A stretch of DNA of 17,647 nt from Gloeophyllum trabeum ATCC 11539 (lineage: Eukaryota; Basidiomycota; Agaricomycetes; Gloeophyllales; Gloeophyllaceae), in contig NW_006920411.1 of assembly GCF_000344685.1 (NCBI RefSeq), forward strand, positions 121,017-138,663, given 5' to 3'. Every line of letters begins with the position of its first letter. Within the stretch, counting starts at the first letter, position 1. Below the pieces are notes generated by a model that saw only the letters and a list, made by a program, of their open reading frames with translations, searched no databases and was not told where the DNA came from. Positions 9,016-17,582 of the stretch are shown here, piece after piece. The position numbers and the translations under genes were made by a program.

Positions 9016-9732
9016 ATGACACAGGCAGAACTTGAACGATGTGTTATAGCTGCCGTCAAATCGGCCCAGAGGAAGAAGTTGGAGTATCCCCTCTACGGGC
9101 CGTGGATGGAAGCGTTGGCACACGTTGTCGGAGGAGACGCCGTCATACACCCACAATACCCTTTGATCCCCGCACGTCTTGCCCACAAAAGTCTTCCTCC
9201 TCCGGACAGCCGGGGCAAGCGCCCGAGAGACCAGCGCAAGCAACCTGACGGAGTTATGCTGTCATATGAGAAAGCGAAAGTAAACGGGGTCCTGAAATAT
9301 ATACCCCATGTTCGCGGGCTTCTGGAGATCAAGGCTGCCCATGGCGCCGACGACAAAGATTACGACAGACTGGCAGCGCTGGCTTTCCCAATTATAGAGA
9401 GCCTTCTCGCGGACCAGGTGAAATACCAAGCTCGGTACGCGTTTGCCTTCGACCACGCCTTGCAAGTCTGTCCTGCGGTGGTCGCCATCGGACAATTCTG
9501 GCGTCTCTGTGGATTCCGCTTGGAAAGTATCAACAGGAATGCTCTTTCCATCTCCGAACAAATTACGGACGAGCTGATGAATGAGTTCGTTGTCGTTACC
9601 CGCTTTGATATTGATGGAAGCCATCCGCCAGCATTCCTGGTCAGAGATGAGAAGTTCCTCATCGATCTTTTATATCAGGCTTGGGTGATAATGCGTCAGT
9701 CGACACTCTGGGCGCCACGGGTGACTATGTAA
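9016..9732 (+). CDS. NA, putative PD-(D/E)XK nuclease-fold protein
   Basis: A single uninterrupted 238 aa frame. It is homologous to NB: YPLYGPWMEAL (24-34) corresponds to HPWYGPYYDAL, and IHPQYPLI to VTPQHALV. The core reads QPDGVML (76-82), 23 or so residues, then GLLEIKAAHG (101-110), giving D78 and E104-x-K106. This spacing and the hydrophobic strand before ExK fit the PD-(D/E)XK nuclease superfamily. A helix with ADQVKYQARYAF (132-143) may supply the motif IV glutamine, followed by a strand VCPAVVAIGQFW. Related PD-(D/E)XK-like hypothetical proteins are, to my recollection, common in Agaricomycetes. DNA cleavage is not shown. No signal peptide or membrane segment. The start is the first ATG after the TATA box. 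It is convergent with P3. Confidence 0.8.
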   Translation: MTQAELERCVIAAVKSAQRKKLEYPLYGPWMEALAHVVGGDAVIHPQYPLIPARLAHKSLPPPDSRGKRPRDQRKQPDGVMLSYEKAKVNGVLKYIPHVRGLLEIKAAHGADDKDYDRLAALAFPIIESLLADQVKYQARYAFAFDHALQVCPAVVAIGQFWRLCGFRLESINRNALSISEQITDELMNEFVVVTRFDIDGSHPPAFLVRDEKFLIDLLYQAWVIMRQSTLWAPRVTM

Positions 9733-10321
9733 CTCCATGTAATCCATGTTCAGTACGCAGGCAGGTGATATGTATATAAATTGAGCAATTACATGCTGCT
9801 TCCGCCCAGTGAGAGTGGAGAGGCATAATGTTCCTGATTCCGTGCTCAGTATCATACTCACCCTCACAAATGTCACATGGGCTTCTGGCTTGCAATCAAC
9901 GTGTAGCCGCCAAAAATGATAAGCCAGAGTTGCAGAACAATGCACATTAATCGGCCATTCGTACGAGGCCACCTTTCCCCTTATTGACATTCGCTCTTCA
10001 GAGCTTTGGTAGTGCAGCCGGCCAGAATAGATTAACAAGACCAAAATATGGCTCGAGGACGCAAAGACCTAGACAAGCCAGATCATAATTGACTTGATTG
10101 AGTGTAATTCCTCGGGCATTATTCACTCAAAGACTGGTGGGGTCATTGGCATTCCATCAAAAGCAGTAATTCACCGTCATTTATTCCACTACAAGTCCAG
10201 CTAGGTGCTCACGTTACAACACACGGAGAAATCACTGCGTAATATATTCAGAGGTATGACAACGCCTCCAGGTGTTCGGGAGTCACAAGTAAGCTCGGTA
10301 CTGGTGTTTCTACGCCACGCT
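9733..10321. other. Intergenic region between convergent NA and P3
   Basis: A minus-strand frame from an ATG at 9990 to 9670 (106 aa) overlaps the NA 3' end; it includes an intron-like GTGAGT...GCAG segment but resembles nothing else here. I leave it uncalled. The space should hold the two 3' untranslated regions. Confidence 0.45.
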
Positions 10322-10854
10322 CTAGAGAGAATTGACCATATACTCCCATACTGGGTAATGGTCTTCCTTGAGAAGCTCTTTGATCCTCATCAAACAAAAC
10401 ATAGGAGGGCACACTTTGATGGTTTTATCGACCCGATCGCGATCGAATATCGCGAGAAATGTTGTGGGGATGCCGTCGGAGTCCTCGGTGTAATACCCAG
10501 TCCAATATAGGCCCTTAATGCCGGTGTTCGTCCGGATGAACTCGAGGATACCCATCGCTGCACTATCAAGCTGTGTCTCAGCAAGTGGCTGTCCATTATT
10601 GCAGGCCTTGGCGGCACGTTTGAGGATCCAGTCGGGGCCAGCGTGATAGCCATAGCACGGGGTCCTTCCTTGGATTCTCTTGGATGGGTCATAGCTCTGC
10701 AGAGCGAAATTCAAGGCTCGCTCTCGTTCTTTCTTTATATTCTCATGCTGCAGATAATATCATTATAATTACAACGGAGCAAACACGAAGTGCATACCGT
10801 GAACAGCTCCTCATCGATAGGAGTGATCTTTATGCCAAGGTCAGTCATGATCAT
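10322..10854 (-). CDS. P3, small two-exon protein of the P family
   Basis: Exon 1 is 10854-10798 (19 codons) and exon 2 is 10747-10322, with a 50 nt phase 0 intron (GTATGC...CTGCAG, 10797-10748). The product is 160 aa. It aligns with P1 gap-free through residue 61: ENIK (21-24), YDPSKRI (38-44), YGYHAGPDWIL (51-61), with CPPMF (132-136) and PVWEY (151-155) near the end. An in-frame TGA shortly upstream fixes this ATG, or the one two codons later, as the start. The family is unknown to me; it looks soluble, mixed alpha/beta. It lies between NA and NB, convergent with the first and divergent from the second, and both frames of the pair are intact. Confidence 0.82.
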
Positions 10855-11002
10855 CTTGTTCGCAAAAGTCGAAGTCGAAGTTCAATATCGTGAACAATAT
10901 GAAGCGTGATGGATCCGCCTCACCTGTGAATTCTCCATGGGATTCTGAGTCATTTGAGTGTGTTCTGAGCGTTATGATGGAGTGCGTTCGCTCTCGCCTC
11001 AG

Positions 11003-11009
11003 TTTATAT
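11003..11009 (-). promoter_or_regulatory. TATA box of P3
   Basis: ATATAAA on the minus strand about 150 bases before the P3 start. It shares an 11-base identity (TTTATATGCAG on the plus strand) with the P1 TATA region, and both are followed on the minus strand by a GAGGCG word. Confidence 0.55.
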
Positions 11010-11159
11010 GCAGTCGCGTCGCCGGCAACTGCCGCATTGACATCAGAGGAGAGCTCGTAACAGGTGCGGCCCCTGGGGTGCACAATGACTTGTCCATTGG
11101 GTATCAATCTGGGTCTGTTCTCCTTGCCGGACCATATATCATTGTTCTGTTGCACATTA

Positions 11160-11383
11160 CAGCTGTTTTCAAATCGATGGGCCTACCACAACGAAAAGTA
11201 GGACAGCAGAAGCTTGCCATCTTTGGTGTGAGAAGGTCCCCCAAACGTCGGGTATGAGCTGAAGTTGAAATCGATTTGGCTTTGGGACCCTTTATGGTTC
11301 CGGTGAGACCTTCTGGAAGTCGCAACACGGATATTCCTATCCAGATTTTCTTCTGGGTAGGCCCATCGATTTGTAAACAGCTG
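11160..11383. mobile_element. 224 bp inverted-repeat element (MITE) in the P3-NB divergent region
   Basis: Terminal inverted repeats of 28 bases (11160-11187 and 11356-11383, one mismatch) begin CAGCTGTTT and are flanked on each side by TA (11158-11159, 11384-11385), fitting a TA-targeting non-autonomous DNA transposon. Short inner matches (AGAAGGTC region) suggest a longer, decayed foldback. The minus-strand frames across it that look protein-like are explained by this element. It differs in sequence from the 460-687 element. Confidence 0.75.
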
Positions 11384-11531
11384 TAACAACTCCTGACACC
11401 CGACATCTAGTGAAACCCCCTGATCACCGGGGTGTTTTTCCACATACATGTTTCATGACGCCACTTCAGATGGTCTCTTATGCCCGTGAAGCCCACGAAT
11501 CTGTGCTATAGAGAGTAAATCAGACTTATGG

Positions 11532-11539
11532 TATATAAG
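11532..11539 (+). promoter_or_regulatory. TATA box of NB
   Basis: TATATAAG about 155 bases before the ATG at 11693. It lies about 150 bases to the right of the inverted-repeat element. Confidence 0.55.
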
Positions 11540-11692
11540 ACACACCCGGGCTGGGTCGATCCCCAACAGTATATGCATTGGATACCATCGTATAGATGAG
11601 CCTGAGCCCCGAGCGTCCATTTCTCAAGGACGTTGGTTATTGAATCTCTCGACTTCAGCCACGGAAGAAACTTCCCGACTTTGCCTACTGGC

Positions 11693-12436
11693 ATGGACAT
11701 GGACGCGTTAGACAACAGTTTCTTATCTCTCTATGCGGAGAACCTCAAGGCGGCCGTATATTCCTGCCGTGAAAGTTCCGTAGAGCATCCATGGTATGGA
11801 CCATATTACGATGCACTGAGGAAGATGCTCCTGGACGCCGGAGACAAGGCGTATGCCATCGTCACTCCACAGCATGCTCTCGTGAGGACTGTGCGTACGA
11901 ACGACGGCAAGCTAGTCAGGAAGATGAAGATCACGGACTTTGGCGGCACAGTTCGCAAGCCCATTACCACCGACAAAGGAGAATTGGATTATAGAAACGA
12001 GACATTGGTCTTTGTGATGGAGAATAAAGCTCTCCCTCCAGCATATAACACGCCTGTGAAAGTCAAGGAGGCTTACATGGCAATGAAGGGTCAGGTTGAA
12101 GATCAAGTCAGGTTCGCTTCCGATGTCAACGGACCGGGGGCTCACGCAGTGCTTGCCTTCTATTGCATTGGCGAATACTGGACCTACAATATCTTCAACA
12201 AAGCCACTCTCACCCCACCGTCCGACAATGAAGACGAAACATATCGATATTCTTCGGATGAATCTTCCGACTCCGAAATCCTGGAGGCTAGGGGAAAACT
12301 TAATAATGCGGGTGGCGCAAACATCCAACCAGAAATCCATTTCAATACACTTCTCCTCTCAGACGATACACCAGACGATGGTGCCTTCGCTGCCGCCTGC
12401 AGGGAACTCAAGGCAGTGAACAGAAGCCTGTTCTGA
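11693..12436 (+). CDS. NB, putative PD-(D/E)XK nuclease-fold protein, paralogue of NA
   Basis: An uninterrupted 247 aa frame from ATG 11693; a second ATG two codons later is also possible. Upstream in-frame codons lack an ATG. Motifs match NA in order: HPWYGPYYDAL (32-42), VTPQHALV (57-64), KITDFGGTV (79-87), then TLVFVMENKAL (104-114), giving D82 and E110-x-K112, 28 residues apart against 26 in NA. GQVEDQVRFA (133-142) fits the glutamine helix and HAVLAFYCIGEYW a following strand. The canonical PD is TD here, so activity is less certain than in NA. NB has an extra acidic, Ser-rich stretch (about 176-198) absent from NA, probably a disordered linker, then a C-terminal helix. It is divergent from P3. 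Confidence 0.78.
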   Translation: MDMDALDNSFLSLYAENLKAAVYSCRESSVEHPWYGPYYDALRKMLLDAGDKAYAIVTPQHALVRTVRTNDGKLVRKMKITDFGGTVRKPITTDKGELDYRNETLVFVMENKALPPAYNTPVKVKEAYMAMKGQVEDQVRFASDVNGPGAHAVLAFYCIGEYWTYNIFNKATLTPPSDNEDETYRYSSDESSDSEILEARGKLNNAGGANIQPEIHFNTLLLSDDTPDDGAFAAACRELKAVNRSLF

Positions 12437-14011
12437 AATCACGGAGAGGTATAGTGGGTGCTCCACGGTCTCCGCCCCTAGACAAGGCCGTCAACGGGGA
12501 ATAATACGCCGCATCCAAGTCCATTCATCTGTAAATTCGGTATTGACATGTAGACTGGTTATTGTATTAAGTCCGCAAAATATCCAATGCGCAAGCTAGT
12601 ATAGCTTACGCATGCCGCTCTTGCGGCGAGAAAGGTGTCCAGTATTGTTTAGCGTTCGAGTCTGGCATCGACGAAGTTGGTCGGAGCCTCTGCTTTGATT
12701 CGATTAAAGATTATAATGTTGTGATGAAGAGAGTCAACTGACGGGCTACCAAAGGTTCCCCCCAGCCCTCCCAAGCATGCCCCCATATTATATTCGCCAT
12801 AATCTGGCGGTGCCGCACATCCGCCGGAGTCTACAGTCGATCTTTTGACTCAACGCGCTGCTCTCTTCGTTACGCGCTCCAGCAAATTTCTCCTGTAGTC
12901 TTTCGTCGCTCAAGCCAAATCTGTGCAACATCTGTGAGAGGTGCTACAACAGAATATCGGAACATAGCATCTTGTGAAGATAATATGGCTGAACGACGTC
13001 ACCAGCCTGGAAAAGGCGTCGCAGGATAAGAGTCGTGCTGTCGCGGAGGTGCGGTGAGAGGCAGTGAGTAGCACGCAGGTCACGGAATGTAGGCCGAATG
13101 AGACAGTTCTGTTGACGCTCGTGGAGGACGGGGGGGATAAACTGAATGGGCCATAACTCGCGACGAAGGCACTGAAAAGGCTAGACACATGAATCGAGGA
13201 ATAAGAAGGGGATCCATATACCAAAGGAGACGGCACGTGCACTAGGAGAGAGACCCGGGGACGTATGAGGCAGCCTTTGAATACTGCGATGCATCAAGCC
13301 CCAGCTTCGAGTGACAGGGCTAATGAGATGATCATCAAGGAGGCGGCGGCATGAGCGTCCCCATAGTTCGGCATATAAAAGGGCCCGAGACGTGGAAGTG
13401 ACCACGGTGACAAAGGGACGAAGATATGGAGAACGGAGAGAGGAGCAGCGAGGGCGAAGAGATCTTTTGTCCATCAACTTGCGATGGACGGCCGCAGTCG
13501 AATTGAGCGTGAGTGGAGAGGAAAGGGGAGTTGACCAAACCAATAGAGGATAACACTCCGCCAGAGACATCATTTGCTTTGTTGAGCTTCCGAGCAAGAG
13601 GAAAGGCAAATGAGGAAGAGGAGAGGACGGAATTGTGGCGAGAATTCAGGCCTATGGGCATTACCTGCAAACTCAACGTGAACCAAATGATTAAAGTAGA
13701 AGGTGAGCCACAGTAACAATTTTCAAGTCCCATATCGTTAGGAAAACCTACGATTGTATACTGAACTGTCAACACACAGAAGCGTAATGTCATCCGAAAA
13801 TGGTAAGTCAACGCTTCTTCGAAGAAGACAAGCATGACGTCACACGCGCTCGCGGAACGCCATCCCAGGTCAGCCAATGCGTCGACGGTAATGTCATAAG
13901 CATCCCTGGCCCATCCAGGTCCCCCATTTTCAGTGCCACCATCTCGACTCACTTTTCAACTCGCTAGATCTCCTGAATTAATTGTCAATAAATCCCAATA
14001 ATCGCAGCAAA
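12437..14011. other. Long intergenic stretch, purine-rich on the plus strand
   Basis: No gene is convincing. From about 13000 to 13720 the plus strand is markedly purine-rich, so several overlapping minus-strand frames stay open (up to 205 codons at 13335-13952) and give Ser/Leu-rich products without motifs. A TATA-like ATATAAAA (13373-13380, plus) stands alone. A short ATG frame follows at about 13426 and stops after 26 codons. Confidence 0.5.
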
Positions 14012-15178
14012 ATGCGGTCAATCCATATCTTCCGAAACACACCCTCTGCCATCCGGACTCTCCACACCACGCCCACGCTGCACTTTACCACACGCACCTC
14101 GAGCGGGCTCGACCGCGCAGTCTCCCAGGGGCACGCCACCTCGCCTCAGAACCACGCGCCACAGTCCGTGCAGAGCGTCCACGTCGCGGCGGGGCTCTGC
14201 GCGCGCAACGACGCGAACGACCACCACCTCAACGCGGCATCGCCCGCGCCGCAGTACAGGCCGCGCAGCTTCGGGCGCGGCGGGGGCAACAGGGAGGGCG
14301 TGGGCTTCGTCGAGCAGGTCGGCGGCGCGAGCGTGAGCGCGGACAATTTCTCGAGTGTTGGGTATATGGGGGGTAAACGGGGGTTTCATGGGAGTGCTGC
14401 CATACATGGTGGGAGCGGGATGCATAGCGCGAAGATGGTGACGAGGGGCGGGCGGGACCCGTCGGTGTCGCAGGGGCACGCGGCGGATCCGGAGGGGAAC
14501 GAGTCGCCGCAGGACGTGCTGTCGGACCACGTCGGCGACGGAATGAAGGCGCGGGACGCAGGACACCCGATGGACGCCGCGTCCTCGCACACGCAGCCAC
14601 AACTCAAACCTACCGGTATGGGCTCGGGAAACAAGGAGCATATCGGGTTCGTCGAGCAAATTGGCGGGGCGAGCGCCTCCGCGAACGGCGGGTCGAAGTA
14701 CATGCCTGACGACGTAAAGGGCTCACCTTCGCCGGGGAGTACTGTCTCTGCCCACTGGGAGGGCGCGACCACCACCCCTAACAATTCCTCCCGCCCCTCC
14801 TTGACCTCCGCACTCAAACACACCACGCAAGCCGCTACCTCCGCCCCCCGTCCCCTCCAATGGGAAGGCAAACGCCCCTTCTCCTTTACCCTCCACACCT
14901 CTCTCCCCACCTACGCCTCCGGCCGCACAGACCCGCACACCGCGGGGCGCACTCAGAAGCAAAAGGACGCGCACCTTGGTCTCGACACGGGCGGGCCCGC
15001 GGAGTACGAGCAGGCGAAGCTGGCGGGGAGCCGCTTCGGCGAGACGCGCGCCCAGAAGGGGAGCGTGACGGTCGGCGCGGAAAAGCAGAAGCGCACGCCG
15101 GGGACGGATAGGAATGCGGAAAGCGCGTCGGGGGATTTTAGTAACGTCGGGGTGGTTGCTGGGCAGAAGGAGAAGTGA
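14012..15178 (+). CDS. Mitochondrial-targeted protein with an internally duplicated module
   Basis: An uninterrupted 388 aa frame. The N-terminus, MRSIHIFRNTPSAIRTLHTT, is rich in Arg, Ser, Thr and hydrophobic residues and free of acids, a typical mitochondrial presequence. Two copies of a roughly 75-residue module follow: VSQGHA (37-42) to GFVEQVGGAS (98-107), and VSQGHA (152-157) to GFVEQIGGAS (212-221). The second copy contains ADPEGNESPQDV and is closer to what I recall of fungal mitochondrial hypothetical proteins with an SQGHAxD...SPQDV pattern. The rest is Gly/Ser/Lys-rich and probably disordered, ending VVAGQKEK. Codon use is strongly GC-rich in the third position, unlike the surrounding DNA, suggesting a conserved host gene. 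The start is the first ATG; no clear TATA box was found. Biochemical role unknown. Confidence 0.82.
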   Translation: MRSIHIFRNTPSAIRTLHTTPTLHFTTRTSSGLDRAVSQGHATSPQNHAPQSVQSVHVAAGLCARNDANDHHLNAASPAPQYRPRSFGRGGGNREGVGFVEQVGGASVSADNFSSVGYMGGKRGFHGSAAIHGGSGMHSAKMVTRGGRDPSVSQGHAADPEGNESPQDVLSDHVGDGMKARDAGHPMDAASSHTQPQLKPTGMGSGNKEHIGFVEQIGGASASANGGSKYMPDDVKGSPSPGSTVSAHWEGATTTPNNSSRPSLTSALKHTTQAATSAPRPLQWEGKRPFSFTLHTSLPTYASGRTDPHTAGRTQKQKDAHLGLDTGGPAEYEQAKLAGSRFGETRAQKGSVTVGAEKQKRTPGTDRNAESASGDFSNVGVVAGQKEK

Positions 15179-15763
15179 GTGTTGTGGTGGGTTAGGGGGC
15201 GAAAGGAGAGCGGTGGGCGTTTGTAATATTAGCACGAAGTGTATAAATATCCGTGTTGTAATGATAGTTCTTGTGGGTAAACGTCGCTGAGGAGGCGATA
15301 GGAAGAGGGGTGTGCGTGTCCTGATAAGCCCTAACCTTACCTGAATATGCGATCTTCATATGGCGTCCGCATTTGGGACACAAAGTCGCGGTCGGCTATG
15401 GCGTGAGAGGCGCCTTTGCCTTGCTTCTTGAGATCGTCCGGAAATAAACCTTCTGGTTCGTGCTTCGACCCCAGTGGAAATTGACAATATTCTCGTGTTT
15501 TTAGATATGTTCCTCTATATACCAGGTAGAACAATAGCTCTAAATACAGGGGAATGTAGTAAGTGGCACTTTAAATACATGGATTTATGTTCTAATGATT
15601 TGTGCCGCTATCACAGCTGGCGTGGCATAGGTTGGTAATAGATCTAAATACATCGGAAATAGCTGCAAAATCAGGAGGATATACAGTCGTGGTGGGCCGC
15701 GTATATGGGCTTCCCCGGTATCAGGAGTGAGCGGTAGGATATTCTTGTACTTTTACAGATATT
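15179..15763. other. Intergenic region with a dispersed repeat
   Basis: No gene is seen. Positions 15470-15507 match 17018-17055 in inverted orientation at 35 of 38 bases. The following TACCAGGTAGAACA also resembles bases near 17405-17425. The beginning should hold the 3' untranslated region of the 14012 gene. Confidence 0.55.
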
Positions 15764-16196
15764 TGTTATGATTTTCCCATGCTTATCTCATTCTATTTCC
15801 ATTCCGAGCATTGCTCTTGGACAGTACCTTTCTCTGAGTAGAACCTCCCATGGACGCTATATCTTTTCACACGTTATCTCTCTTGACTCACCTTCTACCA
15901 ATGGGCGCCCTTGTATTTCTCATTTCTCACAGGATAGCTTACGTGTCCTTTCTTATTGTTCTCTTCTTTGGGTATTAACCCCTATACCAGTTACTATATA
16001 TACTGTAGGAAAACCCATGTATTCCTTAGTTCAACCTCCTGTTGAATACAGTGATTACCTGGACTCTTGACTTGACCATTGGCATTGGCCCAGTCAGACC
16101 TACCTTTCAGTATGCTTACTGAGGTAGTGACGACATCACTGTTGGCATGTGGCCCAGTTATCTCAAGATGACTAGTTAGGACATCGCTTCCTAACA
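15764..16196 (+). mobile_element. 433 bp solo LTR, same family as the nested one
   Basis: It runs from TGTTATGATTTTCCC to CGCTTCCTAACA and is flanked by the 5 bp direct repeat ATATT (15759-15763 and 16197-16201). It is a close match to the complement of 6608-7055, with scattered substitutions and a 12-base gap (CTGAGTTACGTT present only in the other copy). No internal element sequence adjoins it. The two solo LTRs lie in opposite orientations. Confidence 0.92.
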
Positions 16197-16201
16197 ATAT
16201 T

Positions 16202-16770
16202 CACATGTGTTCTCATATATTGCCCCCTCGCATGCCCATCCCATTGTATTTACACATATTACTGTAATTTTGTAATTTTCTACCTTTTCTGTTGTGTCGT
16301 TCTGACCCGCACCTCACCCATCTGTTCTGCCGGTCCCCCGGCAATCGCACATCCCGCCCACTTCGCACCTCTCGTATCCAATGCCCACTTCCACCATCTC
16401 TACCCCCCCCCCCAATGCGCACATATTCCGGTTTGCCTGTGCGACCTGTCTCCTGTTCCATATGGGGACATACCTATTCAACCTGTTCTCATGATCGCCT
16501 CCTGCGTTGAGATTAAAGTCAGAATATTAAAATTTTGTAATGCAACTAACAATTACTCACTATATCTCTACATTCTTGTGTGTTCCGCAACGTGCCCCCT
16601 GCCTTGAGAATACCGCCTAAGACAGACAAGTCATATTGGTTAATAATTCAGAGTGCAAAGGGGATACCTTGCGGTTAAGAGGAGTGTGTGTGCAAATGTT
16701 TTACTGCAAGGCGACGAGTTTATGGATCGCGCGAGAGCGGCAAGTGATGTCATACCGCGATCACTGCAGC
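16202..16770. other. Pyrimidine-rich non-coding region
   Basis: The plus strand is pyrimidine-rich to about 16500 and includes a run of eleven C (16403-16413). Then AT-rich sequence follows. No gene is supported. Confidence 0.5.
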
Positions 16771-16773
16771 TGA

Positions 16774-16925
16774 ATATACACCAACAACTTGAACGCGGTA
16801 GAGTCCCCGATTCAATCCGACGCGGCCGACGCGCTCACGCAGGCGGCACGCGAGGCATGCGCTCACGCGATGCACTCGAGTGACTCGACAGCATCGCGTT
16901 CCTGTACGACGCACACCTGATGCAG
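16774..16925 (+). pseudogene. Possible frameshifted exon remnant
   Basis: One frame reads NAVESPIQSDAADALTQAA then REACAHAMHSSDS (16792-16890). The adjacent frame continues DSIAFLYDAHLMQ (16887-16925) just before a GTAGAG donor-like site. Both pieces are protein-like, GC-rich in the third codon position and share the SDS/DS overlap, as if a small deletion shifted the frame. I do not recognise the family. There is no start codon and an in-frame TGA lies at 16771-16773. Confidence 0.3.
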
Positions 16926-17017
16926 GTAGAGTAGGTCGAGGGAGTGTCATGCAAGTGTCATTCAGCAGTCTGTGGCCTCCAAAATATACAGGTACACATA
17001 TGCAAATATATTTAAAG

Positions 17018-17100
17018 TATCTAAAAATACGAAAATATTGTCGATTTCCACTGGGACTCAGGAACTTGCACAATACGACCCCTCGAAATAACAATCCCAC
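17018..17100 (-). repeat. Dispersed repeat pieces
   Basis: Positions 17018-17055 are an inverted copy of 15470-15507. Positions 17071-17100 (CAATACGACCCCTCGAAA...) match the complement of 17583-17612 at 28 of 30 bases. The two pieces adjoin here, so they may belong to one repeat family whose copies elsewhere are partial. Confidence 0.6.
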
Positions 17101-17230
17101 AAATAAGCTGACAAAGCACTACAAATATGGCAAGCGCCGTGGCTGTCACTGTTCCCGACGCTAGGAGACAGTCCTAAGGTCAGGGTAGCATATCAAATCA
17201 CTCCCAGAGCATATTTTATATGAAAACCCA

Positions 17231-17350
17231 GACCTTAACCAACCCGGGGTGTTCCCCCCGGACCCCCCCTTTATCGATATCCTAACCAACTCACCCTAAC
17301 CCGAACCTTAACCAATCGGGGGGTTCCCCCCCGGACCCCCCACTTACCCT
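17231..17350. repeat. Two-unit tandem repeat with G/C hairpins
   Basis: Two units with a period of about 73 bases each read ACCTTAACCAA, then a GGGG...TTCCCCCC hairpin, then GGACCCCCC, followed by CCTAACC words. The first unit starts near 17231 and the second near 17303. The CCCTAACC words recall telomere-type repeats but are irregular. Confidence 0.6.
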
Positions 17351-17446
17351 AACCTACCCAAACCCAAACTTCCTAACCACCCCTCCGCAGTGCGAAGAAA
17401 AAATATACAGGAAGTAGGTAGAACATTGGTACAAACCAAGAAAAAA

Positions 17447-17517
17447 CACAGTCGTAAGGATTTGAACCCAGATCCACGAGCCACAGCCGCAACGCAGACC
17501 CGCTAGGCCACACAGCA
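17447..17517 (-). ncRNA. tRNA-like pol III promoter remnant (SINE head or tRNA pseudogene)
   Basis: On the minus strand an A box TGGCCTAGCGG (complement of 17500-17510) is followed 42 bases later by a B box GGTTCAAATCC (complement of 17458-17468), and a run of six T (17441-17446) lies downstream as a pol III stop. The spacing fits a tRNA, but the acceptor and D stems do not pair, so a functional tRNA is unlikely. A tRNA-derived SINE is possible. Confidence 0.45.
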
Positions 17518-17582
17518 GACGCCTGTGCAGCCACAAGGGGTTATACATCCAACAGTGCTGACTTGTCTTAGTCAGCAAGCCG

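Noticed and set aside
9670..9990. 106-codon minus-strand frame downstream of NA
   Set aside because: It overlaps the NA coding end, includes an intron-like segment and has no relative in the window.
11104..11449. Protein-like minus-strand frames between P3 and NB
   Set aside because: They fall on the inverted-repeat element at 11160-11383, which explains them better.
13335..13952. 205-codon minus-strand open frame and two overlapping ones (13181-13609, 12910-13242)
   Set aside because: Several frames are open at once because of strand composition. The products are Ser/Leu-rich without motifs, and no consistent splice model emerged.
14018..14910. Long minus-strand frames of up to 213 codons
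   Set aside because: They are antisense to the mitochondrial-type gene, with Arg/Pro-rich products typical of GC-rich shadows.
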